A stretch of DNA of 64,000 nucleotides. It comes from Natronosalvus vescus (GTDB taxonomy: Archaea > Halobacteriota > Halobacteria > Halobacteriales > Natrialbaceae). Position numbers and translations under genes: made by a program. The notes under the pieces are model-generated. The model did not search any database. It had not been told where the DNA came from and saw only the letters and a list, made by a program, of their open reading frames with translations. This document shows, in pieces, positions 34,175-43,860 of this stretch (the stretch's first letter is position 1; each line of letters opens with the position of its first letter). Location of the stretch: positions 2,418,001-2,482,000 of the forward strand of contig NZ_CP099546.1 in assembly GCF_023973145.1 (NCBI RefSeq), written 5' to 3'.

Positions 34175-34467
34175 GTTCTTGAACGCATCGGCAGGTGTCG
34201 GTTCATCCCGATTCACCCATAGATCGACTCGTGGCCTCCATCCATTCCACGTCGGTGACGGTGCTCGAGGCTCGTGGCTCACGTCGTTCTCAGATCGGTC
34301 ACCCGTGGCGGTAGAAATCGCGCAGTTCACGGGTCACTGCGTTCCCCCTTCGCCATTCCGCGAAACTACGTTTCGCGGGTCGCGGTGCTCCCCGCTCACC
34401 ATAACGTGACAATACGAGTCACGCAGCTCACGGGTCGCTTCGCTCCCCGTTCGCAACCTCGAGATTC
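34175..34467. other. Intergenic region with imperfect direct repeats
   Basis: No gene is seen. A unit of about 35 bp, CGCAGTTCACGGGTCACTGC... at 34320-34354, is repeated as CGCAGCTCACGGGTCGCTTC... at 34422-34456. Between them, GCGAAACTACGTTTCGCGGGTCGCGG forms a local hairpin. Such elements recur between haloarchaeal genes; the role is unknown. Confidence 0.5.
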
Positions 34468-35343
34468 TTACGAATCTCGCAGCTCCTTCACTTTCGCAAT
34501 ATTCCACGCAAACCCTTTCCCATCCTCGGTGGGCGTCTCGAGCGCATACGGCAAATCCCGAAGCTCGGGATGGTTGATGATCGCCGCGATCCCATCCTCG
34601 CCGATGTAGCCCTCGCCGATGAGCGCGTGTTCGTCCTTGTGGGTACCCACGTCGTGCTTCGAATCGTTCAGGTGGATGTACTCGAGGTGCTCGAGGCCGA
34701 CCACGTCGTCGAAGCGTTCGACCGTCTCGTCGACGGATTCGGGCGTCGTCAGATCGTTCCCCGCCACGAGGGTGTGGGCCGTGTCGATACAGATCCCGAT
34801 CTCCTCGTCGGTTCGCTCGATGATCCCCGCAAGGTGTTCAAACTCGCCGCCGAGTTTCGTCCCCGACCCCGCGTCGGACTCGATCAGGATCGTGACGTCC
34901 TCGGGGACGTCCAGCGCGTCGATCACCTCGGCTGCGTTGTCCAGGCCGCCCTCGACCCCAGCACCGGTGTGGGCCCCGAGGTGGACGTTGACGTACGGAA
35001 TTCCCAACTGGTCGGCGGCGTCGAGTTCGGCCTGCATCGAGGCCATCGACTTCTCCCGAAGGCCCTCCTTGGGCGTACAGAGGTTGACCAGGTACGCCGA
35101 GTGAATCACCCACGGCCCCTCGAGCAGTTCGTCGGTTTCCTCGCGGAAGCCGTCGGCGGCCTCATCACTGATCTCTGGCTGGGCCCAGACCTGCGGCGAG
35201 GTGGTAAAGATCTGGCCGCAGTTGCCGCCGAAGGTCATCTGTCGATGGACGGCGTTGCGGATGTCGCCGTAGGGCGGTGTCTCGTCGTCGGATGAAACGC
35301 GCGATCCGGAGATGGATACGTGTGCGCCGACCTGCATTGTCAT
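34468..35343 (-). CDS. nfo: Endonuclease IV (AP endonuclease)
   Basis: The 291-residue enzyme cleaves DNA at abasic sites in base excision repair. It is a TIM-barrel with three zinc ions. Conserved metal-site segments are visible: [70 protein letters not shown] and the terminal [11 protein letters not shown]. The start is ATG 35343 or 35337, just before QVGAHVS. A longer frame to 35502 is not supported. uvrA follows divergently, so this is a small repair neighbourhood. Confidence 0.92.
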   Translation of the reverse strand: MTMQVGAHVSISGSRVSSDDETPPYGDIRNAVHRQMTFGGNCGQIFTTSPQVWAQPEISDEAADGFREETDELLEGPWVIHSAYLVNLCTPKEGLREKSMASMQAELDAADQLGIPYVNVHLGAHTGAGVEGGLDNAAEVIDALDVPEDVTILIESDAGSGTKLGGEFEHLAGIIERTDEEIGICIDTAHTLVAGNDLTTPESVDETVERFDDVVGLEHLEYIHLNDSKHDVGTHKDEHALIGEGYIGEDGIAAIINHPELRDLPYALETPTEDGKGFAWNIAKVKELRDS

Positions 35344-35628
35344 GTTCGAGTGTATAGAGCGGGTCATGAAAGGCGCTTCGAAGGCGGCCAGGTGGTTGGG
35401 TTGGTGGGCACTCGGATTGACCGATTGCTGGCTGCCCGCTCGAGGTGGCTGTGCAGGCGGTTCGCGTCGGGATCTGTGAGGACTCGCACCCATACACGCC
35501 AAGCGTTCCGTGCTAGCACGTATCGGGAAGGTACGCTATCAGACGCGTTAAGTCGCTTCGGCCACTGATGAACGCACAATGAATCGACCCGTCGAACGAC
35601 CGCGTCACCACTCGAGACGGAGCGGCAA

Positions 35629-38580
35629 ATGAGCAAAGACCACATCACCGTCCGCGGGGCACAGGAGCACAACCTCAAGGACGTCGACGTCTCGATTCCG
35701 CGCGAGTCGTTCACCGTCGTCACCGGCCTCTCGGGGTCGGGGAAATCGTCGCTCGCGTTCGACACCGTCTACGCAGAAGGCCAGCGCCGGTACATCGAGA
35801 GCCTCTCGGCGTACGCCCGGAACTTCCTGGGCCAGATGGACAAACCCCAGGTCGAGAACGTCGAGGGCCTCTCCCCGGCGATTTCGATCGACCAGAAGAA
35901 CGCGGCGAACAACCCACGGTCGACGGTCGGTACCGTCACCGAGTTACACGACTACCTGCGCCTCCTCTATGCCCGCGTCGGCACACAATACGACCCGATC
36001 ACGGGCGAAGAAGTTGGCACCCAGAGCGCCCAGGACATGGTCGCCCAGATCATGGATCTCCCCGAGGGCACCCGCGCGAAGATCGCCGCCCCCGTCGTCC
36101 GCGACCAGAAGGGCGCATTCGAGGATCTCTTCGCCGAACTCGTCTCGGAAGGCTACTCCCGCGTCGAAGTCGACGGCGAGGAGTGGGATCTGGCCCTCGA
36201 GCAACCCGATCTGGACAAGAACTACGACCACACCATCGACGTGATCGTCGACCGCGTGACGATCAGTGAGGAAGCACGCCCCCGGATCACCGACAGTGTC
36301 GAAACCGCGCTCGAGGAGGCCGATGGCGTCCTCAAGGTCATCATCCCCGACCCCGGCGATGACATCGACCTGGGGTCGAATACGCGCTCGACCGGCGACC
36401 TGGCCGGCGACGGCGACGAGCGCCTGACCGTCGAGTTCTCGACGGCGCTCGGCAACCCCAACAGCGACTTCCAGTTCAGCGAGATCGAGACCCGCAGTTT
36501 CTCGTTCAACAGCCCTCACGGTGCCTGCCCGGAGTGTGAAGGACTCGGGAAGACGAAGGAGGTCGACGAGGATCTCGTCGTCCAGCATCCCGAAAAGCCG
36601 CTGAAGAACGTCTTCGAGGCCTGGAGCTACAACCGTTCGTACTACCGAACCCGGATCGACGCCGTCGCGGAACACTTCGACGTCAGCCTCGACACGCCCT
36701 GGAAGGAACTCGAGGGCGACGTCAAACGCCAGTTCCTCTACGGCACCGACGACCAGGTCGTGTTCAAGCGCCGGACGAAAAACGGGATCCGCCGGAAGAC
36801 CAAGCGCTTCGAGGGCGTCGTTCCGAACCTCGACCGCCGGTACCTCGAGACCGACTCCGACGGCACCCGCGACCACATCGAGAAGTACATGGCCGTCACC
36901 GAGTGTCCGGCCTGTGACGGCTCGCGGCTCAAGGAGCAGTCCCGGCACGTCCGCGTCGCCGGCACCAGCCTCGACGAGATCAACCGCCTGTCGATCGGGG
37001 ACGCCCTCGAGCACTTCGAGGGACTCGAGTCCGACCTCTCGGGCCGCGACCTGACCATCGCCGAGGAGATTCTGAAGGAGATCCGCGCCCGCCTCGGCTT
37101 CATGTGCGAGGTCGGTCTCGAGTACCTCACCCTCGACCGGGAAGCGTCGACGCTTTCTGGCGGGGAGAGCCAGCGAATTCGGCTCGCGACGCAGGTCGGT
37201 TCCGGCCTCGTCGGCGTGCTCTACGTACTGGACGAGCCCTCGATCGGGCTCCACCAGCGCGACAACGATCGGCTGCTGGATACGCTCTGTGAGCTTCGGG
37301 ACATCGGCAACACCCTACTCGTCGTCGAGCACGACGAGGAGACGATGCGCCGGGCCGACACCATCATCGACATGGGGCCCGGCCCGGGCAAGCGCGGCGG
37401 CGAGGTCGTCATCAATGGGCCGCTCGAGGAGGTCAAAGCCTGCGAGGGCTCGATCACGGGCGAGTACCTCTCGGGGCGCAAGGGCATTCCCGTCCCCGAA
37501 ACGCGACGCGATGCGGACGGGGCGCTGACGATCCTCGGCGCTCGCCAGCACAACCTCAAGGACGTCGACGTGGACATCCCGATGGGTTGCTTTACGTCGA
37601 TTACCGGGGTGTCGGGCTCCGGTAAGTCGACGCTGATGCACAAAGTCCTCTACAAGGCACTGGCCCGCCGGATGAACGACAACACCTCTGTAATCCCGGG
37701 CGACCACGACGACATCCAGGGCCTCGAGGAGATCGAAACCGTCCGGCTGATCGACCAGTCGCCGATCGGTCGCACCCCGCGCTCGAACCCCGCGACCTAC
37801 ACCGGCGTCTTCGACTACATCCGGGAACTGTTCGCCGAGACGAAACTCGCTAAACAGCGCGGCTACGAGAAGGGACGCTTCTCCTTCAACGTGAAGGAAG
37901 GCCGGTGTGCCGAGTGTGGCGGTCAGGGGACGGTCAAAATCGAGATGAACTTCCTCTCGGACGTGTACGTCCCCTGTGAGGCCTGTAACGGTGCCCGGTA
38001 CAACGACGCGACGCTCGACGTGACCTACAAGGACAAGACCATCGCCGACGTCCTCGAGATGTCCATCGAGGAAGCCTACGACTTCTTCGAGTCCTCGAGT
38101 CGCCTCCGGCGTCGTCTCCAGCTATTGAAGGACGTCGGCCTCGAGTACATGAAACTCGGTCAGCCCTCGACGACGCTTTCGGGAGGGGAAGCCCAGCGGG
38201 TGAAACTGGCCGAGGAACTCGGCAAGCGCGATTCAGGCAACACCCTCTACCTGCTCGACGAGCCGACCACGGGGCTGCACTCCGAGGACGAGCGCAAACT
38301 CATCGACGTCCTCCATCGGCTGACCGACAACGACAACACCGTCGTCGTCATCGAACACGAACTCGACCTGGTCAAAAACGCCGACCACGTCATCGACCTC
38401 GGCCCCGAAGGTGGCGAGAACGGTGGCGAGGTCGTTGCCACGGGTACGCCCGAGGAGGTCGCCCACGTCGAGGGCTCCTACACCGGACTGTACCTCCGTG
38501 ATCTCCTGCCCGACGTCGATCTCGAGGGGCCACGCGGCGAGCGCGCCGAGCCGATGACCGCACCGATGGACGACGACTGA
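35629..38580 (+). CDS. uvrA: Excinuclease ABC subunit A
   Basis: The 983-residue protein is a full UvrA, the damage-recognising ATPase of nucleotide excision repair. It has two ABC modules: Walker [11 protein letters not shown] near residue 37 and [10 protein letters not shown] near 665, with signatures LSGGESQR and LSGGEAQR. Zinc modules are present in both halves (CPECEGLGK..., [18 protein letters not shown]...CEACNG). Haloarchaea carry a bacterial-type UvrABC system, and the length is typical. A long antisense frame covers it but is only a codon-bias shadow. Confidence 0.96.
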   Translation: MSKDHITVRGAQEHNLKDVDVSIPRESFTVVTGLSGSGKSSLAFDTVYAEGQRRYIESLSAYARNFLGQMDKPQVENVEGLSPAISIDQKNAANNPRSTVGTVTELHDYLRLLYARVGTQYDPITGEEVGTQSAQDMVAQIMDLPEGTRAKIAAPVVRDQKGAFEDLFAELVSEGYSRVEVDGEEWDLALEQPDLDKNYDHTIDVIVDRVTISEEARPRITDSVETALEEADGVLKVIIPDPGDDIDLGSNTRSTGDLAGDGDERLTVEFSTALGNPNSDFQFSEIETRSFSFNSPHGACPECEGLGKTKEVDEDLVVQHPEKPLKNVFEAWSYNRSYYRTRIDAVAEHFDVSLDTPWKELEGDVKRQFLYGTDDQVVFKRRTKNGIRRKTKRFEGVVPNLDRRYLETDSDGTRDHIEKYMAVTECPACDGSRLKEQSRHVRVAGTSLDEINRLSIGDALEHFEGLESDLSGRDLTIAEEILKEIRARLGFMCEVGLEYLTLDREASTLSGGESQRIRLATQVGSGLVGVLYVLDEPSIGLHQRDNDRLLDTLCELRDIGNTLLVVEHDEETMRRADTIIDMGPGPGKRGGEVVINGPLEEVKACEGSITGEYLSGRKGIPVPETRRDADGALTILGARQHNLKDVDVDIPMGCFTSITGVSGSGKSTLMHKVLYKALARRMNDNTSVIPGDHDDIQGLEEIETVRLIDQSPIGRTPRSNPATYTGVFDYIRELFAETKLAKQRGYEKGRFSFNVKEGRCAECGGQGTVKIEMNFLSDVYVPCEACNGARYNDATLDVTYKDKTIADVLEMSIEEAYDFFESSSRLRRRLQLLKDVGLEYMKLGQPSTTLSGGEAQRVKLAEELGKRDSGNTLYLLDEPTTGLHSEDERKLIDVLHRLTDNDNTVVVIEHELDLVKNADHVIDLGPEGGENGGEVVATGTPEEVAHVEGSYTGLYLRDLLPDVDLEGPRGERAEPMTAPMDDD

Positions 38581-38619
38581 TCCTCGGTTCCTTTCGCGAC
38601 AGTCGGCATCTGCTCTCGA

Positions 38620-38895
38620 TTACACTAGTCCCCAGACCGCGTGCTGACCGAAGCGAACCGCGGCGAACGGGACGATAGCGACGAGTGCGAGGACGAACGA
38701 GACGAGCAATTGCTTCGTCGTCGAAAGGTCGTTCCATCCGCTCGCCCCGAATCTGGCCGTCAGCGGCGGTTCGAACGCTGCCCCGAGAAAGCCGATGCCG
38801 AAGAGCGTCGCGAACGCGCTGATCCGCGTCTCGAGGCCGAGGTTCGGTTGGCCGAGGGTGGATCCGACGAGGACGAGGACGACGCCGATGAGCAA
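38620..38895 (-). CDS. Small membrane protein
   Basis: The 91-residue protein has about three hydrophobic helices (residues 2-15, 26-45, 63-84) and no known motif. ATG start at 38895. It lies convergent with uvrA. Unknown function. Confidence 0.6.
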   Translation of the reverse strand: MLIGVVLVLVGSTLGQPNLGLETRISAFATLFGIGFLGAAFEPPLTARFGASGWNDLSTTKQLLVSFVLALVAIVPFAAVRFGQHAVWGLV

Positions 38896-39098
38896 TCGAT
38901 GGGTGACAGAAAGCTTCGAAATATCAATATAGATTGATACAAATGGGGTTATAATAATTCTTGTGACTGTTGGATCCTGTCGTGCAGGTGCGTCGAAGAA
39001 GCATCAGTAGAGTGATGGCTGGTAGTCTCAGAGACGGGATACTCCAGTGATGGCGGCCAGACCACAGTCAGCGTCCGTTCTCGATCTGGTAGCTATCG

Positions 39099-39172
39099 TA
39101 GCCACTGAAAGTCAATGCACACCCGATCACAAGATAGGTTTTCGATCGGTGTGTCAGTCGTTTCAGTGGCTA
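39099..39172. terminator. Long 74-bp hairpin overlapping the FkbM gene stop
   Basis: TAGCCACTGAAA (39099-39110) pairs perfectly with TTTCAGTGGCTA (39161-39172). Inside, CACACCCGATC (39118-39128) pairs with GATCGGTGTG (39144-39153) with one bulge. The right arm contains the TGA of the FkbM gene. It may be a transcription terminator or mRNA stabiliser, or the remains of a small inverted-repeat element. Confidence 0.6.
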
Positions 39173-39960
39173 CTGCTGTTGGAGCGTGCTTTGACGTGGA
39201 GGTCGAGGCCTCGATCCATGATCGTCTCGACGGTAAAGCCGAGATCCGAAAGGGAGTCCAGGAACTCCTCCGTGGTGGCTCCGTGATCCTGTACCGACGG
39301 TCGCGTTTCCGCTGGCCGGTGGACTTCACAGTAAACCAGTCGACACTCGTCGTCTGTCAGCGTTTCTTCCATTCCATCGATAACGCGTGGCTCAGCACCT
39401 TCAACGTCAATTTTGACGACGTTCGGCTGGGGAATCTCGTCACCGACGAGATTGTCTCCCGTCCGAGCAGGCACCGTGATCGACCCGCCTTCGCCGGTGG
39501 CGGCACTCTCTGAATCCAGCGTGAGCGTCTCGTTCGTATGCCAGAGCGCACATTCGTGAACCGATGCGTCCACGTCGTTCGCCGCAACGTGTTTCCGACA
39601 GCGCTCCGCGGCGACCGAAGCCGGTTCGAACGCTTCGACCCGATTCACACGCTGGCCGGCGAAACACGAGTGAAAGCCGATATGTGCACCGACGTCCCAG
39701 AAGACGTCGTCCTTCTCGACGTTCGAGAGGAGGTCTTGTACCATCTCGCGTTCGCCGTCGTCGAAGATCTGCAGGGAGCGTGCGGCACGCCCCTTCGTCG
39801 TGAACGTCGCCGTGACGTCATCTATCTCGAACGTCCGTGAGCCACGGCTGCGCCAGTAGGTCAATGCTGTGTATCGCTGTAGCGCCCCGATTGATTTACC
39901 CACGAGCTGATTCAACCCTTCCTCTCGGTAGACTTCCGCTGCACGATTGATCATGTACAT
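39163..39960 (-). CDS. FkbM-family methyltransferase
   Basis: The 265-residue protein shows FWDVGAHIGFHSCFAG (SAM motif), RVEAFEPASVAAERCRKHV (motif II) and VVKIDVEGAEPRVIDGM, the signature of FkbM methyltransferases. These often act on glycans or surface polymers. The ATG start MYMINRAAEVYREEG has the usual N-terminal helix. Its stop codon lies inside a strong hairpin. No glycan genes are nearby. Confidence 0.85.
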   Translation of the reverse strand: MYMINRAAEVYREEGLNQLVGKSIGALQRYTALTYWRSRGSRTFEIDDVTATFTTKGRAARSLQIFDDGEREMVQDLLSNVEKDDVFWDVGAHIGFHSCFAGQRVNRVEAFEPASVAAERCRKHVAANDVDASVHECALWHTNETLTLDSESAATGEGGSITVPARTGDNLVGDEIPQPNVVKIDVEGAEPRVIDGMEETLTDDECRLVYCEVHRPAETRPSVQDHGATTEEFLDSLSDLGFTVETIMDRGLDLHVKARSNSSSH

Positions 39961-40273
39961 CCCGTCCCATCATATTGTTGCCAATAGTTCCTCACCTTCG
40001 ATTAGAAACTGTTTTAAGTGGGTTCCCTGGTTTTCTTCCTTTCAGACGTTCGATCGTTCCACTGCCGCCTGCTCGAGTGGTACTGGTCGATAGCGGTCGG
40101 TCGAGATGGTCGATAGCGGGGTTGGTCACGATCGTGGAGGATATACGCGAGAGAGCGCGTTCTAGTGGGAGTTTCAATCGTGGGTCACGTTCGAGTTCGA
40201 ATCGAGACAGGTGACGAGAATCCCAACCGACGTCGAAATAACCGCTGACCGTTGCGTTGACGCTCGTTTACCT
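39961..40273. other. Intergenic region between the FkbM and histidine kinase genes
   Basis: I see no supported gene in these 313 bases. The sequence next to the FkbM start (39975-40020) is AT-rich (GTTTTAAGTGGG) and may hold its promoter. The remainder is GC-rich without repeats I could recognise. Confidence 0.4.
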
Positions 40274-41779
40274 TCAGTGGGCCAGTAGAGGCGGTTCCGC
40301 CGGCTCGTTGTCCACCGAAGTCCGCTCGAGCGGGAACGAGAGCGTGACGACCGAGCCGCCACCAACCCGGTCGCTGAAGCGGACGTCGCCGCCGGCATTG
40401 GTCACCAACCAGGAGACGAGCCAGAGGCCGAGTCCGGAGCCGTGATTCAGTTGCGTTTCTTCGCCCTCGAGCACCGCTCGCCGTTCGCTTTCGGGGATAC
40501 CGGGGCCGTCGTCGGCCACCGTGAACTCGAGGCGGGCAGACGACTCGTAGGTGACGGTCTGGACGCCCACCTCGACCGTTGGCTCGGTTTTCTGAGCGGC
40601 ACTGTCGACGTCGGTATCGGACACGGAAGCCGACCCGTGGTGATGCTCGACGGCGTTATCGACCAGTTCGTTGAGTGCGTCGACGACGCTTCCGTCGACA
40701 GTGGTGGTAGCGGCTCCCATTTCTTCGACCTGCGAACGGACCGTCGCGTGAGGGTACGCCGCTGTGGCGCGGTCGACGACCGATCGGATCGCCGTCGGGG
40801 GCTCGATCAGATCACGATCGCTGCGGCGTGCCAGGGCGCGTTCGACGCCACGGGCCTTATCGGCCGTTCCCAGCAGGTTTTGGATTTCCTGACGAATTGG
40901 TTCGACGTGTTCGGAGCCAACCTCGTCGTGGCGTTCGGCGATGAGATTCGTGTGCCCCTGAATAACCGTAAACGCGTTCCGGAGGTTGTGTCTGAGGACG
41001 CGATTGAGTACCTGAATTCGCTGCTCGCGGTCGCGTTGTTCGGAGACGTCCCGAACGACCGCCACGTAGCCGCGCTCGAGCGAACTGATCGTCACGCGCT
41101 GGGGGAAGGTAGTACCGTCGTCGCGAACGCCGATCAGCGTTCCTTGCCAGTTTGACCGCGACTCGAGGGCGGGGTACACCTCGCGCTCGATTTTGACCCT
41201 GGCGGCGTTCGTATACTGCTCGTCCCAGGGACGCCCGGTGAGCGCGTCTGGTGTCTCGAGGTCGTACATCGACGCGTAGGCTTCGTTGACGTAGGTGTGC
41301 TCGGCGTCGGTGAAGAGCGCGATGCCGTCACGTGAGGCGTCGACGGCGCGTGCGAGGCGGTTGTGCGATCGGTAGTGGCGAGCGAAGTCTGTGTAGAGAT
41401 GTCCCACACCGGTGCCGACGGCGATGCCGATGCTGAGGGCGGTCAATGCCGGTTGTCCAAGCCCTGTTTCTGTGCCCGTTCGAATGGCCTGGAGGTACAC
41501 GGCCCAGATACTCGTCGTCGTTGCGAGGAGGCCACACCCGATCGCACACGCGGCGATCGTTCCTTGCCGATCGGTCTCGAGTCGGTCGCCATCGCTAGTT
41601 CCGTACCAGACGAGGGCTGCGCCGACGACGATCGGCACCAGTGTCTCGAGAAGGATCGTCTCGGGTGGCCCGCCACTCCGGGACGCGTACAACAACGAGA
41701 GCACGATGAGGCCGAGTCCGACGAGTGAAACGGCGTGCTCGGCGAGAGACGTGCGCGCGGGGGGAACGAGCGAGGCCAT
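40274..41779 (-). CDS. Membrane PAS-domain sensor histidine kinase
   Basis: The 501-residue protein begins with about four or five transmembrane helices (residues 15-125). A PAS sensor follows (about 145-250, DGIALFTDAEHTYVNEAYASMY). The phosphoacceptor helix is VLRHNLRNAFTVIQGHTNL with His in RHNLRN. The ATPase core has N box NELVDNAVEH, G1 DDGPGIPE and G2 GSGLGLWLV. No response regulator gene is adjacent, as is usual for haloarchaeal orphan kinases. The signal is unknown. Confidence 0.9.
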   Translation of the reverse strand: MASLVPPARTSLAEHAVSLVGLGLIVLSLLYASRSGGPPETILLETLVPIVVGAALVWYGTSDGDRLETDRQGTIAACAIGCGLLATTTSIWAVYLQAIRTGTETGLGQPALTALSIGIAVGTGVGHLYTDFARHYRSHNRLARAVDASRDGIALFTDAEHTYVNEAYASMYDLETPDALTGRPWDEQYTNAARVKIEREVYPALESRSNWQGTLIGVRDDGTTFPQRVTISSLERGYVAVVRDVSEQRDREQRIQVLNRVLRHNLRNAFTVIQGHTNLIAERHDEVGSEHVEPIRQEIQNLLGTADKARGVERALARRSDRDLIEPPTAIRSVVDRATAAYPHATVRSQVEEMGAATTTVDGSVVDALNELVDNAVEHHHGSASVSDTDVDSAAQKTEPTVEVGVQTVTYESSARLEFTVADDGPGIPESERRAVLEGEETQLNHGSGLGLWLVSWLVTNAGGDVRFSDRVGGGSVVTLSFPLERTSVDNEPAEPPLLAH

Positions 41780-42009
41780 CGATATCGTCTGCTTGGACGA
41801 GTATTTTCAGACGGCGGCCATACGTGTTGTGGCCAGTCACCGCCGATTTATGGCGATTTATTGTCAACTCGTCTTCGTGGCTGGAGCGTACGCCACTTTC
41901 GTCTCCGGGCCTCGCATCTGTCTGCTCGTGCCGGCTCGTCGTTCCGACCATGTGCCATTACATCTGCTACCACAAACGGTAGGGCAGCCGCGGTCGATAC
42001 GGGTACTAG

Positions 42010-43071
42010 ATGACTCGAGTGTATATCGCACTACGCGACCGGTTGCGGTGGTGTACAGTTTCCGAGGTCGGTGACGGTGGCGGTGATCGACCACGGGCGA
42101 CTCAGCAAACGACACGCCTCGAGGGTCGTCAGCTCGAGTGCGTCGTTGTCTCCCCCGACGCGCCCGAGCGAGTGTTCATCGGCACGTTCGAGGATGGAGT
42201 GTTTCGATCGACGGACGGCGGTGAGACGTTCGAGTCGCTCGAACCGACGGTGGAAACTGAAACAGGCGACGAAACCGCGTTCGTTAGCGACGCGGTGATG
42301 TCGATCGCGATCAGTCCCCACGACCCCGATGTCGTCTACGCGGGTACCGAACCCAGTCGGGTGTATCGCTCCCGGGACGGTGGCGACACCTGGACGCACC
42401 TGTCGGGACTGACCGATCTCCCTTCCGAGGACGAGTGGTACTTCCCGCCACGTCCGCACACCCATCACGTTCGGTGGCTCGAGGTCGACCCGTTCGATCC
42501 CGACCGCGTGTACGTGGGAATCGAGGCCGGCGCGCTCGTCCTTCGCGACGAGGCCGGCGACAGCTGGTACGAACGCCCCGAGGGATCCCGGATCGACAAT
42601 CACAGTCTCGCGACCCACTCCGACCGCGAGGGTCGGGTCTACAGCGCCGCCGGCGACGGCTACGCCCAGAGCGACGACACTGGCGAGACGTGGGAACACC
42701 CTCGGGACGGTCTCGAGCACCGCTACTGCTGGTCGGTCGTATCCCATACAGACGACCCCGACCGCGTCATGGTCTCGAGCGCGAGCGGTGCCTCGAGCGC
42801 CCACACGGCCTCGCAGGCGTCGGCGTACGTGTATCGGAAGGACGGGGCCGACGTCCCGTGGGAACGCCTCGACGACCGGGGCATCCCGATGGGCGATGGC
42901 GTCGTTCGGGCGGTGTTCGCGAGCGATGACGAGGGGGGCGACGTGTACGCCGTCACGAACCAGGGGCTGTTCGTCTCGGGTGATTTTGGCGACTCGTGGT
43001 CGGCGGTCGACCTCGAGTGGGAGGCCGAACTCGAGTCGATCACGCCTCGCGGGCTGGCGGTGGTTCCCTGA
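42010..43071 (+). CDS. BNR/sialidase-like beta-propeller protein
   Basis: The 353-residue protein has repeated Asp-box-type blades such as VFRSTDGGETF, VYRSRDGGDTW, YAQSDDTGETWEH and FVSGDFGDSW (S-x-D-x-G-x-T-W). They match the BNR propeller of glycosidase- and photosynthesis-stability-like proteins. No signal peptide is present, so it is probably cytoplasmic. It may be a scaffold or enzyme of unknown substrate. Confidence 0.82.
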   Translation: MTRVYIALRDRLRWCTVSEVGDGGGDRPRATQQTTRLEGRQLECVVVSPDAPERVFIGTFEDGVFRSTDGGETFESLEPTVETETGDETAFVSDAVMSIAISPHDPDVVYAGTEPSRVYRSRDGGDTWTHLSGLTDLPSEDEWYFPPRPHTHHVRWLEVDPFDPDRVYVGIEAGALVLRDEAGDSWYERPEGSRIDNHSLATHSDREGRVYSAAGDGYAQSDDTGETWEHPRDGLEHRYCWSVVSHTDDPDRVMVSSASGASSAHTASQASAYVYRKDGADVPWERLDDRGIPMGDGVVRAVFASDDEGGDVYAVTNQGLFVSGDFGDSWSAVDLEWEAELESITPRGLAVVP

Positions 43072-43290
43072 TTGCGGGCCGTCTCGCCTCGCGGTCTGTG
43101 CTTGTCACCTCGCCACGGATCGACGTGGGTTGACGCACCGCCCAATTGCGAGCCTCGATCGGTCGAATCGACTCACCGGCCCGCTCTGACTGGACGGGGC
43201 GTGGCACCAATCGCACCTGCCATCGCCTACCACCCGCTTCGAAATCCTTTTACACGCTACCCGGGCATAGTAGAGTAACTGAGTGATATC

Positions 43291-43602
43291 ATGGACGTCG
43301 ACATCATCTCCGAAAAGGAGAACCCCATGTTGCACCGTACGGACGTCACGTTCGAACTGGTTCACGACGAGGCAACGCCCTCGCGTCTCCAGGTTCGTGA
43401 CAGTCTCGCCGCCAAACTGAACAAGAACGCCGACGAGGTCGTCATCCGCAAACTCGACACCAAATTCGGCATGCGAAAGACCATCGGCGCGGCCAAGGTC
43501 TACGAGTCGTCGGCCCACGCCGCCGAGGTCGAACAGGAGCACATGCTCGAGCGCAACAAGATCGTCACCGAGGACGGCGACGTCGAGGCGGAGGAGGCCT
43601 AA
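43291..43602 (+). CDS. rps24e: Ribosomal protein S24e
   Basis: The 103-residue protein begins MDVDIISEKENPMLHRTDVTFEL and has the conserved RKTIGAAKVYES-type region near the middle, as in archaeal and eukaryotic S24e of the small subunit. An acidic Glu-rich tail is added. The S27ae gene follows directly, with the stop codon adjacent to its start. A TTTTACA element near 43249 may be the promoter. Confidence 0.95.
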   Translation: MDVDIISEKENPMLHRTDVTFELVHDEATPSRLQVRDSLAAKLNKNADEVVIRKLDTKFGMRKTIGAAKVYESSAHAAEVEQEHMLERNKIVTEDGDVEAEEA

Positions 43603-43737
43603 ATGGCACACTACGAGATCTACGCCGACGACGGCACCGCAGAGCGCGAACAGTGTCCGCGCTGTGGCGACTCGTTCCTCGCCGACCACGGCGACCGCCA
43701 GCACTGTGGCAAGTGTGGCTACACCGAGTGGGCCTGA
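43603..43737 (+). CDS. rps27ae: Ribosomal protein S27ae
   Basis: The 44-residue protein starts [11 protein letters not shown] at the base after the S24e stop. It has a four-cysteine zinc finger ([12 protein letters not shown], then [11 protein letters not shown]). This is the archaeal form without the ubiquitin fusion seen in eukaryotes. It is below many length cut-offs but unmistakable. Confidence 0.95.
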   Translation: MAHYEIYADDGTAEREQCPRCGDSFLADHGDRQHCGKCGYTEWA

Positions 43738-43860
43738 GCCGACTCGAGCGCCACCCACTGTAGTGTTGCATCCGATGGAACGAACACGGTTTTCCCGTGT
43801 CCGCAAGCCCTCGAGCGACGCGGCCACGATTTCAGCCACCGGTAACGGAGTGCTGTTGCC

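Noticed and set aside
35944-37254. Long minus-strand frame of 436 codons inside uvrA
   Set aside because: It is fully antisense to a certain uvrA gene and reflects the GC-rich third-position bias of haloarchaeal DNA; no domain is present.
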